Shown: positions 9,278 through 21,083, counted from the first letter of the stretch. The stretch is DNA of 64,000 nucleotides from JAGVSR01 sp963786675 (GCA_963786675.1 CAWAZY010000002.1:186001-250000); one strand, 5' to 3'. Numbers and translations: made by a program. Notes: generated from the letters alone by a model not told the origin.

Positions 9278-9772
9278 ATGATAATCGCGCTGCGTGAAGC
9301 CACGGCGGCTGATTTCGACCTCATCCTGACGTGGTTGCGCCGGCCCGACATCGAAGCCTGGTGGGGACCGCCCAGCGCCACGGGGGCCGAAGTCAAGATC
9401 GCCCTGCAGTCGCCGACCGCGATGTGCCGCATCATCCTCGCCGACGGCATACCCGTCGGCTACTGCCACGCCATCGATGCATCCGTATGGGGGCAGGACC
9501 TACCCGGCGATCTGGAAGCGGGCACGTGGGATCTCGATATTTTCATCGCCTCACCCCAGCATCGCGGCCGGGGCGCCGGATTGCGCGCCCTCGTCATGCT
9601 GAAGGACGAGGTGTTTTCCACGACGCTGGCGCCCGCGGTCTGCATCTTCGCCTCGATTCGCAACGAGGCCGCGGTCCGGGCCTACGAGAAAGCCGGATTC
9701 GCCTGGCAGCGGATATGGAACGACGCCGCGATGGGGCCGAGCTGGTTCATGGTGGCGCGACGGCCCGGCTAG
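9278..9772 (+). CDS. GNAT acetyltransferase, AAC(6')-like subfamily
   Basis: 164-residue GNAT domain of the type placed in the AAC(6')/AacC-like group. It has an N-terminal LREATAADFDLILTWLRRPDIEAWWG, a central acetyl-CoA loop QHRGRGAGLRAL and a late NEAAVRAYEKAGF segment. Many chromosomal members of this subfamily have unknown substrates, so similarity to aminoglycoside acetyltransferases is not evidence of resistance. It converges with mutT: both genes end inside the same CTAG at 9769-9772. Confidence 0.8.
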   Translation: MIIALREATAADFDLILTWLRRPDIEAWWGPPSATGAEVKIALQSPTAMCRIILADGIPVGYCHAIDASVWGQDLPGDLEAGTWDLDIFIASPQHRGRGAGLRALVMLKDEVFSTTLAPAVCIFASIRNEAAVRAYEKAGFAWQRIWNDAAMGPSWFMVARRPG

Positions 9773-10212
9773 CCCAGCAGGTCGCGCAGGAACGGGATCA
9801 GCGGCAGATCGGCTGGCGGCATCGGATAATCGTTCAGGCGCGACGCGCGCACCCACTTGATCCTTTGTCCTTCCCGGGGCGCGAGTTCGCCCTCCCAATT
9901 CCGGCAGAGATAAAGCGGCATCATGAGATGAAATTGCTCGTAGGTGTGGGAGGCAAATGTGAAGGGTGCCAGGCACGTGAGGCAGACCTCGATGCCAAGC
10001 TCCTCGTGCAACTCCCGCACCAATGCCTCTTCCGGCGACTCGCCAGGTGCCAGCTTGCCGCCGGGAAATTCCCACAAGCCGGCGAGGGATTTGCCAGCCG
10101 GCCGTTCCGCGATGAGCACCCGGTTGTCGGCATCGACAAGGGCTGCCGCGACGACAAAAAGAATGGGCCGGCCGGGGGCGGCTGGGGCGGGAGCTGGCGC
10201 GTCATCCGCCAT
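9769..10212 (-). CDS. mutT: MutT-type Nudix hydrolase (8-oxo-dGTP diphosphatase)
   Basis: 147 residues with a complete Nudix box GX5EX7REUXEEXGU at 51-74 (GGKLAPGESPEEALV followed by RELHEELGI) and WEFPGGK before it, the pattern of the MutT subfamily that removes 8-oxo-dGTP from the nucleotide pool. The Ala/Pro-rich first 14 residues are probably unstructured. It follows the TPMT-type gene and argJ on the same strand. The stop overlaps that of the convergent GNAT gene. Confidence 0.88.
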   Translation of the reverse strand: MADDAPAPAPAAPGRPILFVVAAALVDADNRVLIAERPAGKSLAGLWEFPGGKLAPGESPEEALVRELHEELGIEVCLTCLAPFTFASHTYEQFHLMMPLYLCRNWEGELAPREGQRIKWVRASRLNDYPMPPADLPLIPFLRDLLG

Positions 10213-10267
10213 CAGGACCTAACCCAGTGGCATTGACACGCGTGGCGCTGCGCGCGCGGGGACCGCA

Positions 10268-10924
10268 TCAACGTCGCACCATCATGTAGGCGATTTCATC
10301 GAGCGCCGTCAGTCCGCGCTTTTTCAGGTTCTGGCTTGCCGCGAGCCCATCGCGGCGCTCCAGTTCGATGACGCGGAAATTGTCGGAAAAGAGCGCCTTC
10401 ACATGCGAAGGTGAGAGCGGGAACGGCGGCCCTTCCATCTGCGAGGGATCATAATCAAGCGCGACCAGCAACACCGGCACACCGGATGGCGTGAGTGCGG
10501 CAAGCTTTTGCGCATAGGCGTGTTGCATGACACGCGGCATGGCAACCAGCGCCGCGCGATCGAAGACCGCGCCCACGCGCCGCGTGACGCCGGGACTGAG
10601 TTCAAAGAAATCGCCGGTCCAGATCTCGTAAGGGCCCGCGCGTTTAACAGTGAATTCGCCCGGTTGCTCGACGCCCGGCTGCCGGCTGCGCTCAGTGAAA
10701 AACGCATCTACGGCGATCTCGGACAACTCAACACCGATGACCTCATGACCCTGATCGGCCAGCCAGACCATGTCGAGGCTCTTGCCACAGAGCGGCACGA
10801 GGACCGGCGCACCATCGGGCACGCCCAATGACGCCCAGTGCTTGCGCAGGAAGTCATGCGCGGCATCCTGATGAAATCCAGTGTCCGCCTTCTGCCACCG
10901 CTCGATCCAGAACTTGGGTTCCAT
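10268..10924 (-). CDS. tpm: Thiopurine S-methyltransferase family protein
   Basis: 218 residues, the length of bacterial TPMT. The protein starts MEPKFWIERWQKADTGFHQ, a family signature (W-x2-RW at the N-terminus). The SAM-binding region includes VLVPLCGKSLDMVWLADQGHEVIGVELS and, later, FDRAALVAMP. Bacterial members methylate thiopurines in vitro and some act on selenium or tellurium oxyanions; the native substrate here is unknown. Spacing of about 55 bases on each side suggests co-transcription with argJ and mutT. Confidence 0.88.
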   Translation of the reverse strand: MEPKFWIERWQKADTGFHQDAAHDFLRKHWASLGVPDGAPVLVPLCGKSLDMVWLADQGHEVIGVELSEIAVDAFFTERSRQPGVEQPGEFTVKRAGPYEIWTGDFFELSPGVTRRVGAVFDRAALVAMPRVMQHAYAQKLAALTPSGVPVLLVALDYDPSQMEGPPFPLSPSHVKALFSDNFRVIELERRDGLAASQNLKKRGLTALDEIAYMMVRR

Positions 10925-10978
10925 GCTACGCCCCTCAATGCGCGTTCCAGTGCGATACTCAGCCGGATGCCGACGGTC

Positions 10979-12226
10979 CTAGCTTCGGTAGTCGGCGTTG
11001 ATCGAGACGTAATCGTGGGTCAGATCGCAGGTCCACACGGTAGCCGAGGCTTTGCCGACACCGGCATGAATACGGATCGTGATCTCCGCGTTCTTCATGT
11101 AAGCCGCGACGGACTTCTCGTCATACTCCGCCGCCCGCTCGCCGTTGCGCGCGACGCAGTGATCGCCGAACCAGATTGCAAGTTCATCGCGATCCGCCGC
11201 CTCGCCCGACTTGCCGACCGCCATGACGACGCGGCCCCAATTGGGATCTTCGCCGGCAATTGCCGTCTTGAGGATGGGTGAGTTGGCGCACGATAGCGCG
11301 ATCCGCCGCGCTGCTGCTTCGGTCTCGGCGCCATCGACGATGAAGGTGACGAACTTGGACAGGCCTTCGCCGTCCTTGGCGACTTGAATGGCCAGATCCC
11401 GCATCAAGTCCTGAAGTGCCGTACTGAAGTCACGCAGACGTTTCGAGTCCACCTTCTTGATCGGCTTCTGACCCCGCTGCTGCGCAGAGCCCGTGGCGAA
11501 CAGCAGGCATGTGTCGGACGTCGAGGTATCGCCGTCGACGGTCATGGAATTGAACGTGGTCTTGGTATGTTCCGACACCAGCTGCTGCAGCACATCGGCA
11601 GAGATGGCCGCATCGGTGAACATGAAGCACAGCATCGTCGCCATGTCGGGCGCGATCATGCCGGCACCCTTGCAGAAGCCATTGATGGTGACTTGCGTAT
11701 CGCCGATCATGGCCTTGCGTGATGCGAGCTTGGGGTAGGTGTCGGTCGTCATGATGGCGCGCGCCGCCGCCTCGAACTTGTCGGGAACGGCGGTCTCAGT
11801 GAGCCCTTTCAAGAGATGCGCGAACTTCGAAGCATCCAGCGGTTCGCCAATGACACCCGTGGAGGCCACATAGACATCGCGCGCGTCACAGCCGGCGGCC
11901 TCGGCTGCCGCCTGCGCTGTCGTCTCCACCGCTGCCATGCCGCGTAGGCCCGTAAACGCATTGGCGTTGCCGGAATTGACGACCAGGATACGCGCTGTAC
12001 CGTGCTTGAGGCTCTTACGGCACCACAATACCGGAGCCGACGCGGTCTTCGATTGGGTGAGGACTCCGGCGGCCGTGGTTCCTTCGTCCATCACTGCGAC
12101 CATCAGATCGGTACGGTTCTGGTAGCGGATGCCGGCTTCGGCAGTTGCAAAACGAACGCCGTCGATCGGCGCCAGGATCGGCAAGCCGGCCGGAGCGAAG
12201 GGCGAGGTTTTCGATATCACGGCCAT
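10979..12226 (-). CDS. argJ: Bifunctional glutamate N-acetyltransferase/amino-acid acetyltransferase ArgJ
   Basis: 415 residues from the ATG at 12224-12226 (MAVISKTSPFAP). ArgJ transfers the acetyl group from N-acetylornithine to glutamate, recycling it in arginine synthesis, and often also makes acetylglutamate from acetyl-CoA. The self-cleavage site is clear: CKGAGMIAPDMATMLCF, with T197 as the new N-terminal nucleophile of the beta chain. The C-terminus ends YVSINADYRS, the family ending. A terminator separates it from the upstream parvulin gene, so argJ probably has its own promoter near 12230-12300. Confidence 0.96.
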   Translation of the reverse strand: MAVISKTSPFAPAGLPILAPIDGVRFATAEAGIRYQNRTDLMVAVMDEGTTAAGVLTQSKTASAPVLWCRKSLKHGTARILVVNSGNANAFTGLRGMAAVETTAQAAAEAAGCDARDVYVASTGVIGEPLDASKFAHLLKGLTETAVPDKFEAAARAIMTTDTYPKLASRKAMIGDTQVTINGFCKGAGMIAPDMATMLCFMFTDAAISADVLQQLVSEHTKTTFNSMTVDGDTSTSDTCLLFATGSAQQRGQKPIKKVDSKRLRDFSTALQDLMRDLAIQVAKDGEGLSKFVTFIVDGAETEAAARRIALSCANSPILKTAIAGEDPNWGRVVMAVGKSGEAADRDELAIWFGDHCVARNGERAAEYDEKSVAAYMKNAEITIRIHAGVGKASATVWTCDLTHDYVSINADYRS

Positions 12227-12299
12227 GTCACACCGGCTGTAAGGGAGAAGGCTTGAACGATTGGCCCCGCTCACCGGGACCCCGCAGCCCAGAAAAGCA

Positions 12300-12329
12300 A
12301 TCAGGCTGCCCGGTTTCAAGCAGCCTGAT
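12300..12329 (-). terminator. Rho-independent terminator after the parvulin gene
   Basis: Perfect 10 bp inverted repeat (ATCAGGCTGC with GCAGCCTGAT) around a 10-base loop, followed on the minus strand by TGCTTTTCTG. It lies 33 bases past the stop of the peptidyl-prolyl isomerase gene and before argJ, both on the minus strand. Confidence 0.72.
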
Positions 12330-12361
12330 ACATGCTTTTCAAGTCGAACGCTTAATGGCGC

Positions 12362-13315
12362 CTATTTCTTGTCGCCGTCAGGAGCCGGGGCACTCTCTGG
12401 CGGCGCGGCGCCTTCGGCGGCGCCCTTCATCTGCTTTTCAATCATGGCTTGGGCTTCCGCCTGCTTCTTGGCGTCCTCCTCGGCCATCTTCTTAATTTCG
12501 GGATCGACGTAATCGATCGTCGCCTTGCCGCGCAATTGGGTAGCGATTTCCTGCGCCTTTGACTGCACCATCGACCCGATCAGGCGGTCCTTGACCTCGT
12601 CGAAGGACGGCGGCGGCTTCTGCCGGCGGTCTTCCACTTTGATGACGTGCCATCCGAACTGGCTTTGAACGGGCTTGGATACCTGCCCCTTCTGGAGCGC
12701 AAATGCGGCCTCTTCGAACTGTGGGACCATCTGCCCACGGCCGAAAAATCCGAGCATGCCGCCCTGAGTCTTTGAGCCGGCGTCGCCGGAGTTTTCCTCG
12801 GCCAGCTTGGCGAAATCCTCACCCGCAGCAATTTTTTCGCCCAGCTTCGCCGCTTCGGCTTCGCTCGCGACCAGAATATGCCGGGCCTGGACTTCCTCTT
12901 CGGGTTTCAGGCCTTGGACCTTGTCTTCGTATATGGCCTTGGCTGCCGCCTCGCCGATGGAAGCCTTCACGGATTTCTCGAAGTAGGCATCGCGCAGGGC
13001 GCGCTGGCGCCAAAAGGCGAGACGCTTCTCGAAGTCAGGCCCGCTATCGAGCTTTTCCGCCGCGGCCGCTTCGGCAAAGAGGCGGTTCTCGATCATGTAC
13101 TCAACCAGCACCCGCCGCCGCGTGGCGGCGGGCAAATTCCCGATCTCATTGCCAATTTCTGCTTCGGCGAGGGCCAGATCAGCTTCCGAGATCGGCTGAC
13201 CGTTGACCGTTGCGACGACTTTTTCGTCCGCCGACGCAGCCAGCGGCGCACCAAGAACGGCGATAGCGGTGGCTAACGAAAAGCCAACCGCCTGAATTTT
13301 TTGGGAAACCGACAC
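12362..13315 (-). CDS. Parvulin-type peptidyl-prolyl isomerase, exported
   Basis: 317 residues from a GTG at 13313-13315. That start is chosen because AAGGA lies 8 bases upstream and the product then begins with a signal peptide (VSVSQKIQAVGFSLATAIAV, cleavage after ASA). A SurA-N-like helical region (about 30-130) is followed by a PpiC rotamase domain (about 145-235: QARHILVASEAEAAKLGEKI, GGMLGFFGRGQMVPQFEEAA, FGWHVIKVED). The C-terminal tail is rich in K, A, E and P. It likely assists folding of periplasmic or outer-membrane proteins. Its position divergent from secA fits a secretion role. Confidence 0.9.
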   Translation of the reverse strand: MSVSQKIQAVGFSLATAIAVLGAPLAASADEKVVATVNGQPISEADLALAEAEIGNEIGNLPAATRRRVLVEYMIENRLFAEAAAAEKLDSGPDFEKRLAFWRQRALRDAYFEKSVKASIGEAAAKAIYEDKVQGLKPEEEVQARHILVASEAEAAKLGEKIAAGEDFAKLAEENSGDAGSKTQGGMLGFFGRGQMVPQFEEAAFALQKGQVSKPVQSQFGWHVIKVEDRRQKPPPSFDEVKDRLIGSMVQSKAQEIATQLRGKATIDYVDPEIKKMAEEDAKKQAEAQAMIEKQMKGAAEGAAPPESAPAPDGDKK

Positions 13316-13742
13316 GATGGGGGTCCTTTTCCAGATTCCTGGGCTCAAACGGAAGTTGCAGCAGCGCCTGTTCGTGCGTCGTCGCCAGCCCGTCCGTCTC
13401 ATGGGGCACGGGCGCCTGGATAGACCCCGGCCCCATCGCTGCCAAGTTAAGTTTTTGGAATGCGGCGCGCGGAGCAATTCCAGCGAGACCTGAGAATGGC
13501 CAGCACCCCGTAGCTTCCTTCGTGACGCACGTGCGGAGAACTGCAAACGTTGACAATTACGGGGTGCAATCCTTATGTCAGGCCCCGTGAACCGGAGAGC
13601 CGCGCGCCGCGCTGCCCCGCCCGGCCGAGCTGTATCAAGCACGATGCCAATTGGGATCGTCGGCGGTCCGCCCGGCAGGGCGCAGGCCTGCGCACCACGT
13701 CTTTCGTCGAGCGCAAGCTCTTGATTTGAGGACTATATTCCT
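13316..13742. other. 427-base intergenic region between the parvulin gene and secA
   Basis: No credible coding sequence. The region holds the divergent promoters of the parvulin gene and secA. Near its middle there is one AT-richer patch with a possible secA promoter (13550-13579); the rest is GC-rich and shows nothing recognisable to me. Confidence 0.6.
13550..13579 (+). promoter_or_regulatory. Possible secA promoter
   Basis: TTGACA at 13550-13555, a perfect -35 hexamer, an 18-base spacer, then TATGTC at 13574-13579 as a weak -10. This would give a secA leader of roughly 150 bases. The -10 is poor and no other evidence supports it. Confidence 0.35.
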
Positions 13743-16703
<2,961 letters not shown>

Positions 16704-16742
16704 CCGCCCACCTGAACACGGACCGGCCCGGGAGTGCTCGCG

Positions 16743-17849
16743 TCAGCGCACCGACGTTGCGATGTCGAGACCGGCCGCTTCGCTTTTGAACTCGTCCAGC
16801 GTCACGTGGCCGAAGCATGGAATGGCGCCCGTGCGCGTTTCGAGGTTTCGCGCGAGTTTGCGGGCCAGAACGGCGGACGCGAGCGCTGGCACATACGGGC
16901 CGTGCCCTGAACCCGCCACCAGTTCCCAACGCCGCTGATGGGGCTGCCCATCGGGCCGCAAGCCTTTCATCGTCACGAACATGCCGCCGCGATCCGAGCC
17001 CAGGACAGACAGCCAGCGTTTGGCCGCCATGAGCGGGCGGGCGAACCGCTCGGGATGGCGCAACAGCCCGGCCCGCGCGGGCCATGACAGGGCGGCAAGC
17101 GACAGGTGAAAGACACTCACTTCCAGACCGGCACGAAAATCCACCGTGCGCAGCCCCGGCAGATGGGCCGGCATCAGGTCCAGATCGGGCACATCGACAT
17201 GGCTCATCCAACGGCGTCCCAATCCGCCGATGGTTTCCCGCGACAGTCCCTGCCAGCCGTAACGCGTCTGCAACTGTCCATCGTACAGGGTCGTGAATGG
17301 ACGGCCGATGCCGCTGAGTATCGACGCCGCAGTGGCGATGCCTGGATCGAAACTGTTGCCGGGTGAAATCCCCATCGCGATATGGGTGAGCGGCGCGAAC
17401 GCGTCCTTGTAGTGCTCGACGACCGCCGACGACAATCCCGGCACCGAACTCGCGCCTGACAGCACCAGGACGCCGGCCCGGCGCGCGTCATCGTCGAGAG
17501 CCGTGATGCCGGTCACGAAGTGGCGCGCGTCGGCCAGATCGACATAATGCGCGCCCGCGGCGATCGCCGCACGCGCCAGGGTATAGTCTTGTGCTTGAAA
17601 CGGTCCCGAGGCATTGACCACGACACGCGCATGAAGCGCCGACAGTTCATCGGGCGTGACGGATGTGGCATCGATCCGCGCGGCAGTGAGGCGGGCTTTT
17701 GCCTCTGGCCAGCTGGCCGCGACGGCCGCCTCGGCTTTGACGAGGTCGCGCCCGGCAACGACGATGTCGAGATCGGAATCGCGAGCCAGTCGCGCAATCA
17801 CACGCTCGCCGAACGCGCCATAGCCTCCAGCGACCACGATCGAGCCCAT
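16743..17849 (-). CDS. Saccharopine dehydrogenase-like NAD(P)-binding oxidoreductase
   Basis: 368 residues. The N-terminus VVAGGYGAFGERVIARLA is a Rossmann dinucleotide-binding loop. VVVNASGPFQAQDYTLARA, GAHYVDLAD and SGASSVPGLSSAVVEHY match the saccharopine dehydrogenase NADP-binding family (COG1748/COG3268 type). Members include lysine-pathway enzymes and many uncharacterised membrane-associated proteins. Nothing nearby points to lysine metabolism, so the substrate is unknown. It converges with secA, leaving 39 bases between stops. Confidence 0.8.
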   Translation of the reverse strand: MGSIVVAGGYGAFGERVIARLARDSDLDIVVAGRDLVKAEAAVAASWPEAKARLTAARIDATSVTPDELSALHARVVVNASGPFQAQDYTLARAAIAAGAHYVDLADARHFVTGITALDDDARRAGVLVLSGASSVPGLSSAVVEHYKDAFAPLTHIAMGISPGNSFDPGIATAASILSGIGRPFTTLYDGQLQTRYGWQGLSRETIGGLGRRWMSHVDVPDLDLMPAHLPGLRTVDFRAGLEVSVFHLSLAALSWPARAGLLRHPERFARPLMAAKRWLSVLGSDRGGMFVTMKGLRPDGQPHQRRWELVAGSGHGPYVPALASAVLARKLARNLETRTGAIPCFGHVTLDEFKSEAAGLDIATSVR

Positions 17850-17893
17850 GCGGCGCTCCCTACCCAGCGCGAAGGATCGCGCCGCACGCGGCG

Positions 17894-18445
17894 TCAGTGC
17901 CCCGTCTTCTCGGCGGCGGCACCCTTACCGTGTCCTGAAATCCGGTCGGAGAGCGCCAGTAGCACGCTGGAAATCACGAACACGACATGAATGATCACGA
18001 GCCACATCACCGAACGCTCGGCTTCCGGTGTCATGATGGTGATCGACATGAACGCCTTGAGCAGCTGGATCGCGGAAATGGCGACAATCGATGACAGCAG
18101 TTTCAGTTTGAGTCCGCTGAAATCGATGGTCCCCATCCATTCGGGCCAGTCCTTGTGATGACTGTGATCGATCTTGGAGACGAAGTTCTCGTAACCGGAA
18201 AAAATCACGATCACGAGCAGCGAACCCATCAACGCGACATCCACGAGCGTGAGTATCCCGAGGATGACTTCCGATTCCGTGGCGGAGAAAGCATTCAACG
18301 CGAGATGGATGAATTCCTTGATAAACTTGATGAGCAGGATGATCAGCGAGAGCGCCAAGCCTAGATAGAAGGGCGCCAGGAGCCAGCGGCTGGCGAAGAT
18401 CGCGTTCTCGAGCCAGCGTTCAATCGGCTTGGTGTCGTCGGACAT
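17894..18445 (-). CDS. YqhA-type (UPF0114) inner-membrane protein
   Basis: 183 residues from the ATG at 18443-18445 (MSDDTKPIERWLENAIFASRW). Three to four predicted membrane helices lie near residues 20-45, 60-85, 120-140 and 148-168 (PFYLGLALSLIILLIKF, GILTLVDVALMGSLLVIVIF). The WLENAIFASRWLLAPFYLGL start and the conserved histidine-containing loop IDHSHHKDWPEWMGTIDFSG are diagnostic of the UPF0114/YqhA family, whose function is not established. It is followed by the saccharopine-dehydrogenase-like gene 44 bases away. Confidence 0.85.
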   Translation of the reverse strand: MSDDTKPIERWLENAIFASRWLLAPFYLGLALSLIILLIKFIKEFIHLALNAFSATESEVILGILTLVDVALMGSLLVIVIFSGYENFVSKIDHSHHKDWPEWMGTIDFSGLKLKLLSSIVAISAIQLLKAFMSITIMTPEAERSVMWLVIIHVVFVISSVLLALSDRISGHGKGAAAEKTGH

Positions 18446-18509
18446 GAAAATTTGCACCCTTGCTTGGAACACAGATTGGCCGGTGAAACCTGACCATCGG
18501 CAGGACTGT

Positions 18510-18544
18510 CGGCTTGCCGGTCTATGGCATGCGCGGGCAAGCCG
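18510..18544. repeat. 9 bp inverted repeat after the first YafK-type gene
   Basis: CGGCTTGCC at 18510-18518 pairs with GGCAAGCCG at 18536-18544, with a 17-base loop. It lies between the stop of the YafK-type gene (18600) and the YqhA-type start (18445). Neither strand has a T-tract next to it, so it is not a textbook terminator. Confidence 0.4.
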
Positions 18545-18599
18545 TCACAAGCGGACGGCAGGTCGCGGCAGGCCCCGACAAAGCATCAGATGTGCAAGA

Positions 18600-19901
18600 C
18601 TAGTTGCTGGCTTGGCGCAACGCGATGCGTGACGCCTTCTTGCGGCGCGCGGCTTCAGCGAGGCGCGCCCGCTTGCCGGCTTTGAGGGCCACGAACTTGC
18701 GGCAGCTCGCCAGCCCCAGGTTGCACGGCGGCTTCCCGCGCCCGTTCACCGTCCGCTCCGGGGGTGCCGGCGGCGGGTTGAGATTGGGCACCAGTTCGTA
18801 CATCGCCCAACCGGTTGTCACCAAGCCGGCTATCGCCTGTTCGGGTGTCGGCTGTGTCGTCCTGGCTGCCCCGGAGAGCAATGCCACCGTCAGAGGCCCG
18901 GCCAGCGGCGTCCCCAGAGCCGGTCCCGCCATCTGACCCATCACGTTTGACGATGGCATCCGTGGACGGGGCGCGAGGAGGACAAGAGACGCGGATTTGT
19001 CCCGGGACTGGATATCGGCGGCCGTTGGGCCGCACACGGCTAAAGGGCGATCCACGCCCGCCTCCGACGGGCTTGCGTCTTCGATGTGGTAGCGATCGTT
19101 GCAGACACTGACGCGCGGCGGCCGCCGTGTTTTTTCAAAACTGTCGTAGCCTTCCTTGAGGTTGGCCCAGAATGACGACCATTCGCTGGATTTATATTTT
19201 GAGAGATTCGCATCCGTCATCCGAAATGGAAAGACGTGCGTTGGAATGTGGCGCTGCCCGCCACGCAAGGCTGCCGACGACAGGCCATAGATTTCGCTGA
19301 TGACGGGGTTGGTCATGGCGAAGCAGCCGACCGACGAACACCCGCCGTGGACCAGAATATAGCTGCCGCTCCGCTTCATCGCCTTGTCGTAGGCATTGGG
19401 AAAGCCCAGGTTCAGCGAGCGCGGCCAGCGTCCGATGTGATGCAGCTGCCGGGATGTGATGGTGTAGAAACCTTCCGGCGTTTGCTTATCGCCTTCGCTC
19501 TGCTTTGGCCCCAGCGATCCCGACCAATGGCAGATCGGATAGGTGGCGAAATGTTCGAAGCGCCCGTCCTTCTCCAGCCAGAGCTCCAATTCCGATTCCG
19601 CCTTGAAGATGCGGATCATGAGGGCCGCACCCTTGGCGAACCCCTTCGCCGCCAGTCTTTCGTCGGTCTTGCTGACGTCCGGTGTTCCTGGCAGCGGCAG
19701 ACGGCCGACCGCGGCCGCACGCTGGCGCTCGATCCTGTCCGGCGCGGCGTCCTTCAATTCAATGGATAGAGCTTGCGCGGCGCCCGCATGGATGGTGACC
19801 GCAAGCGCCCCGGCGGCCAAGCCAGCCAGCCAACGGCGCGCGGCCGATTTTCCATGTCTGGTAAAGTGATCGAACACGGACAACGATACCCACTCTGACA
19901 C
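18600..19901 (-). CDS. YafK/DpaA-type L,D-transpeptidase-fold protein, copy 1 (exported, long basic tail)
   Basis: About 433 residues. No in-frame ATG exists near the 5' end, so GTG at 19901, TTG at 19883 or GTG at 19877 are all possible starts. A signal peptide follows (RRWLAGLAAGALAVTIHAGAAQA). The YkuD-fold domain has the YafK pattern: IRIFKAESELELWLEKDGRF, PICHWSGSLGPK, NLGFPNAYDKA, catalytic VHGGCSSVGCFAM and THVFPFRMTDANL. E. coli YafK (DpaA) cleaves lipoprotein from peptidoglycan; other fold members form crosslinks. A 150-residue extension absent from copies 2 and 3 ends in a strongly basic tail with two cysteines. Last of three tandem paralogues. Confidence 0.85.
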   Translation of the reverse strand: MSEWVSLSVFDHFTRHGKSAARRWLAGLAAGALAVTIHAGAAQALSIELKDAAPDRIERQRAAAVGRLPLPGTPDVSKTDERLAAKGFAKGAALMIRIFKAESELELWLEKDGRFEHFATYPICHWSGSLGPKQSEGDKQTPEGFYTITSRQLHHIGRWPRSLNLGFPNAYDKAMKRSGSYILVHGGCSSVGCFAMTNPVISEIYGLSSAALRGGQRHIPTHVFPFRMTDANLSKYKSSEWSSFWANLKEGYDSFEKTRRPPRVSVCNDRYHIEDASPSEAGVDRPLAVCGPTAADIQSRDKSASLVLLAPRPRMPSSNVMGQMAGPALGTPLAGPLTVALLSGAARTTQPTPEQAIAGLVTTGWAMYELVPNLNPPPAPPERTVNGRGKPPCNLGLASCRKFVALKAGKRARLAEAARRKKASRIALRQASN

Positions 19902-20111
19902 GAATTCAAGGCGCGCGAGACGGCCGAACCGACCGGGCTTTCTATCTCGCCCCACCACGCGCGCACCCTAGACGTTCAAGGCTGCTCCTGGCAACCGCCC
20001 AACATTCCTTACGCACCATTCACGACGCGGCTACGATGCACCGAAGGGTCCAATCATTCAAAGGCTTGCGCGGTTTCAACAGAGTTCGGGACAACAGTTC
20101 AACCAGAGCAT

Positions 20112-21029
20112 TCATCCCGCAGTGGGAAGCCGTTTCAATGCCGAGCTTTCCTCGCCTTTGCGGACAGCATCTGGCCGGCACGCGCCGCTGACCGGCCCCG
20201 TTGTGTCCGCCGCTGCCCGGCCCGAGTTGAAAGCATACGTCTTGCCGCAAACACCAACGACAGGTGGCAGGCGCTCTGCCTCGAAGAGGTCATGCCCGAC
20301 TTTCAAATTATCCCAGTAGGCGGCCCACGGGGATCCGCGCGCGGCGGCCAGATTAGCCTGCGTCATACGGAAGGGGAACACCTGCACCTGAAATCGTGGC
20401 TGACCGCCATCGAAGGCGCGCGTCACGATTCGCCAGATTTCATCGATGACCCTGTTCGTCATGGCATAACAGCCGACGGATCCGCAGCCGCCGTGCACCA
20501 TGAGAAACGATCCGGTCCGGCCATGCGCCCGGTCAAACGCATTGGGAAATCCCAGATTGAACGACCGGTGCCAGCGGCTGTTGGGGTTGAGTGCGCTTTT
20601 AGTCACCGAATAAAACCCCTCGGGCGCCTGATGGTCGCCAGTGGCGAGCTTCGGTCCGAGTTTTCCAGACCACCGACAGATCGGATACGTCTCGAACAGC
20701 TCGTAGCGGCCGTTTTTGAGTTTCCAGATTTCGAGTTCGAATTCGCGCTTGAAGATGCGCATGAAGATGGGCGTTCCCAGGGAGACGCCCTTGGCGGCCA
20801 ATCGCGCGTCGAGCGTGTCCGGATCCGGCGTGCCCGCGAGCGGAAATCCGAAAGCCGTGCGCCAGTAGCGGTACTTGCGCTCCAGATCGATCAAGCGCGG
20901 ATCGCCGCTTAACGGCGGCAGTAGCCATGCGAAGGCAGCCAGGCCAGCTGTCAGGACCCCCGCCAGTATCAGGAGATTGCGATGCCGCCGCCTCCGGCGG
21001 CGCTTGCGCCGCTCATCCCGCTCGGTCAT
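20112..21029 (-). CDS. YafK/DpaA-type L,D-transpeptidase-fold protein, copy 2 (membrane anchored)
   Basis: 305 residues. The N-terminus is highly basic (MTERDERRKRRRRRRHRN), followed by one hydrophobic helix (LLILAGVLTAGLAAFAWLL) and no obvious cleavage site. It is therefore predicted to stay anchored in the inner membrane with the domain in the periplasm. The domain core is very close to E. coli YafK: FMRIFKREFELEIWKLKNGR, CRWSGKLGPKLATGDHQAPE, NLGFPNAFDRAHGRTGS, catalytic MVHGGCGSVGCYAMTN and VQVFPFRMTQANL. The predicted activity is peptidoglycan-protein or peptide bond exchange or hydrolysis at diaminopimelate. It sits 54 bases after copy 3. Confidence 0.87.
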   Translation of the reverse strand: MTERDERRKRRRRRRHRNLLILAGVLTAGLAAFAWLLPPLSGDPRLIDLERKYRYWRTAFGFPLAGTPDPDTLDARLAAKGVSLGTPIFMRIFKREFELEIWKLKNGRYELFETYPICRWSGKLGPKLATGDHQAPEGFYSVTKSALNPNSRWHRSFNLGFPNAFDRAHGRTGSFLMVHGGCGSVGCYAMTNRVIDEIWRIVTRAFDGGQPRFQVQVFPFRMTQANLAAARGSPWAAYWDNLKVGHDLFEAERLPPVVGVCGKTYAFNSGRAAADTTGPVSGACRPDAVRKGEESSALKRLPTAG

Positions 21030-21083
21030 CTCGGGCGTCCCCTCCTTCGCGAACTGTGCTCAGACGGTCGCCGTGAAATGTGG

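Noticed and set aside
6645..9281. 878-codon open frame opposite glnD
   Set aside because: It lies wholly antisense to a clearly conserved glnD, has no family-like segment and is rich in Arg, His and Gln as expected for a GC-rich shadow frame.
9278..9772. Aminoglycoside resistance gene
   Set aside because: The GNAT protein resembles the AAC(6') group only at subfamily level, sits in a housekeeping context and has no mobile element nearby. Resistance is not supported.
18510..18544. Strong terminator for the YafK array
   Set aside because: The 9 bp stem is real, but the 17-base loop and lack of a T-tract do not fit a Rho-independent terminator, so it is listed only as an inverted repeat.
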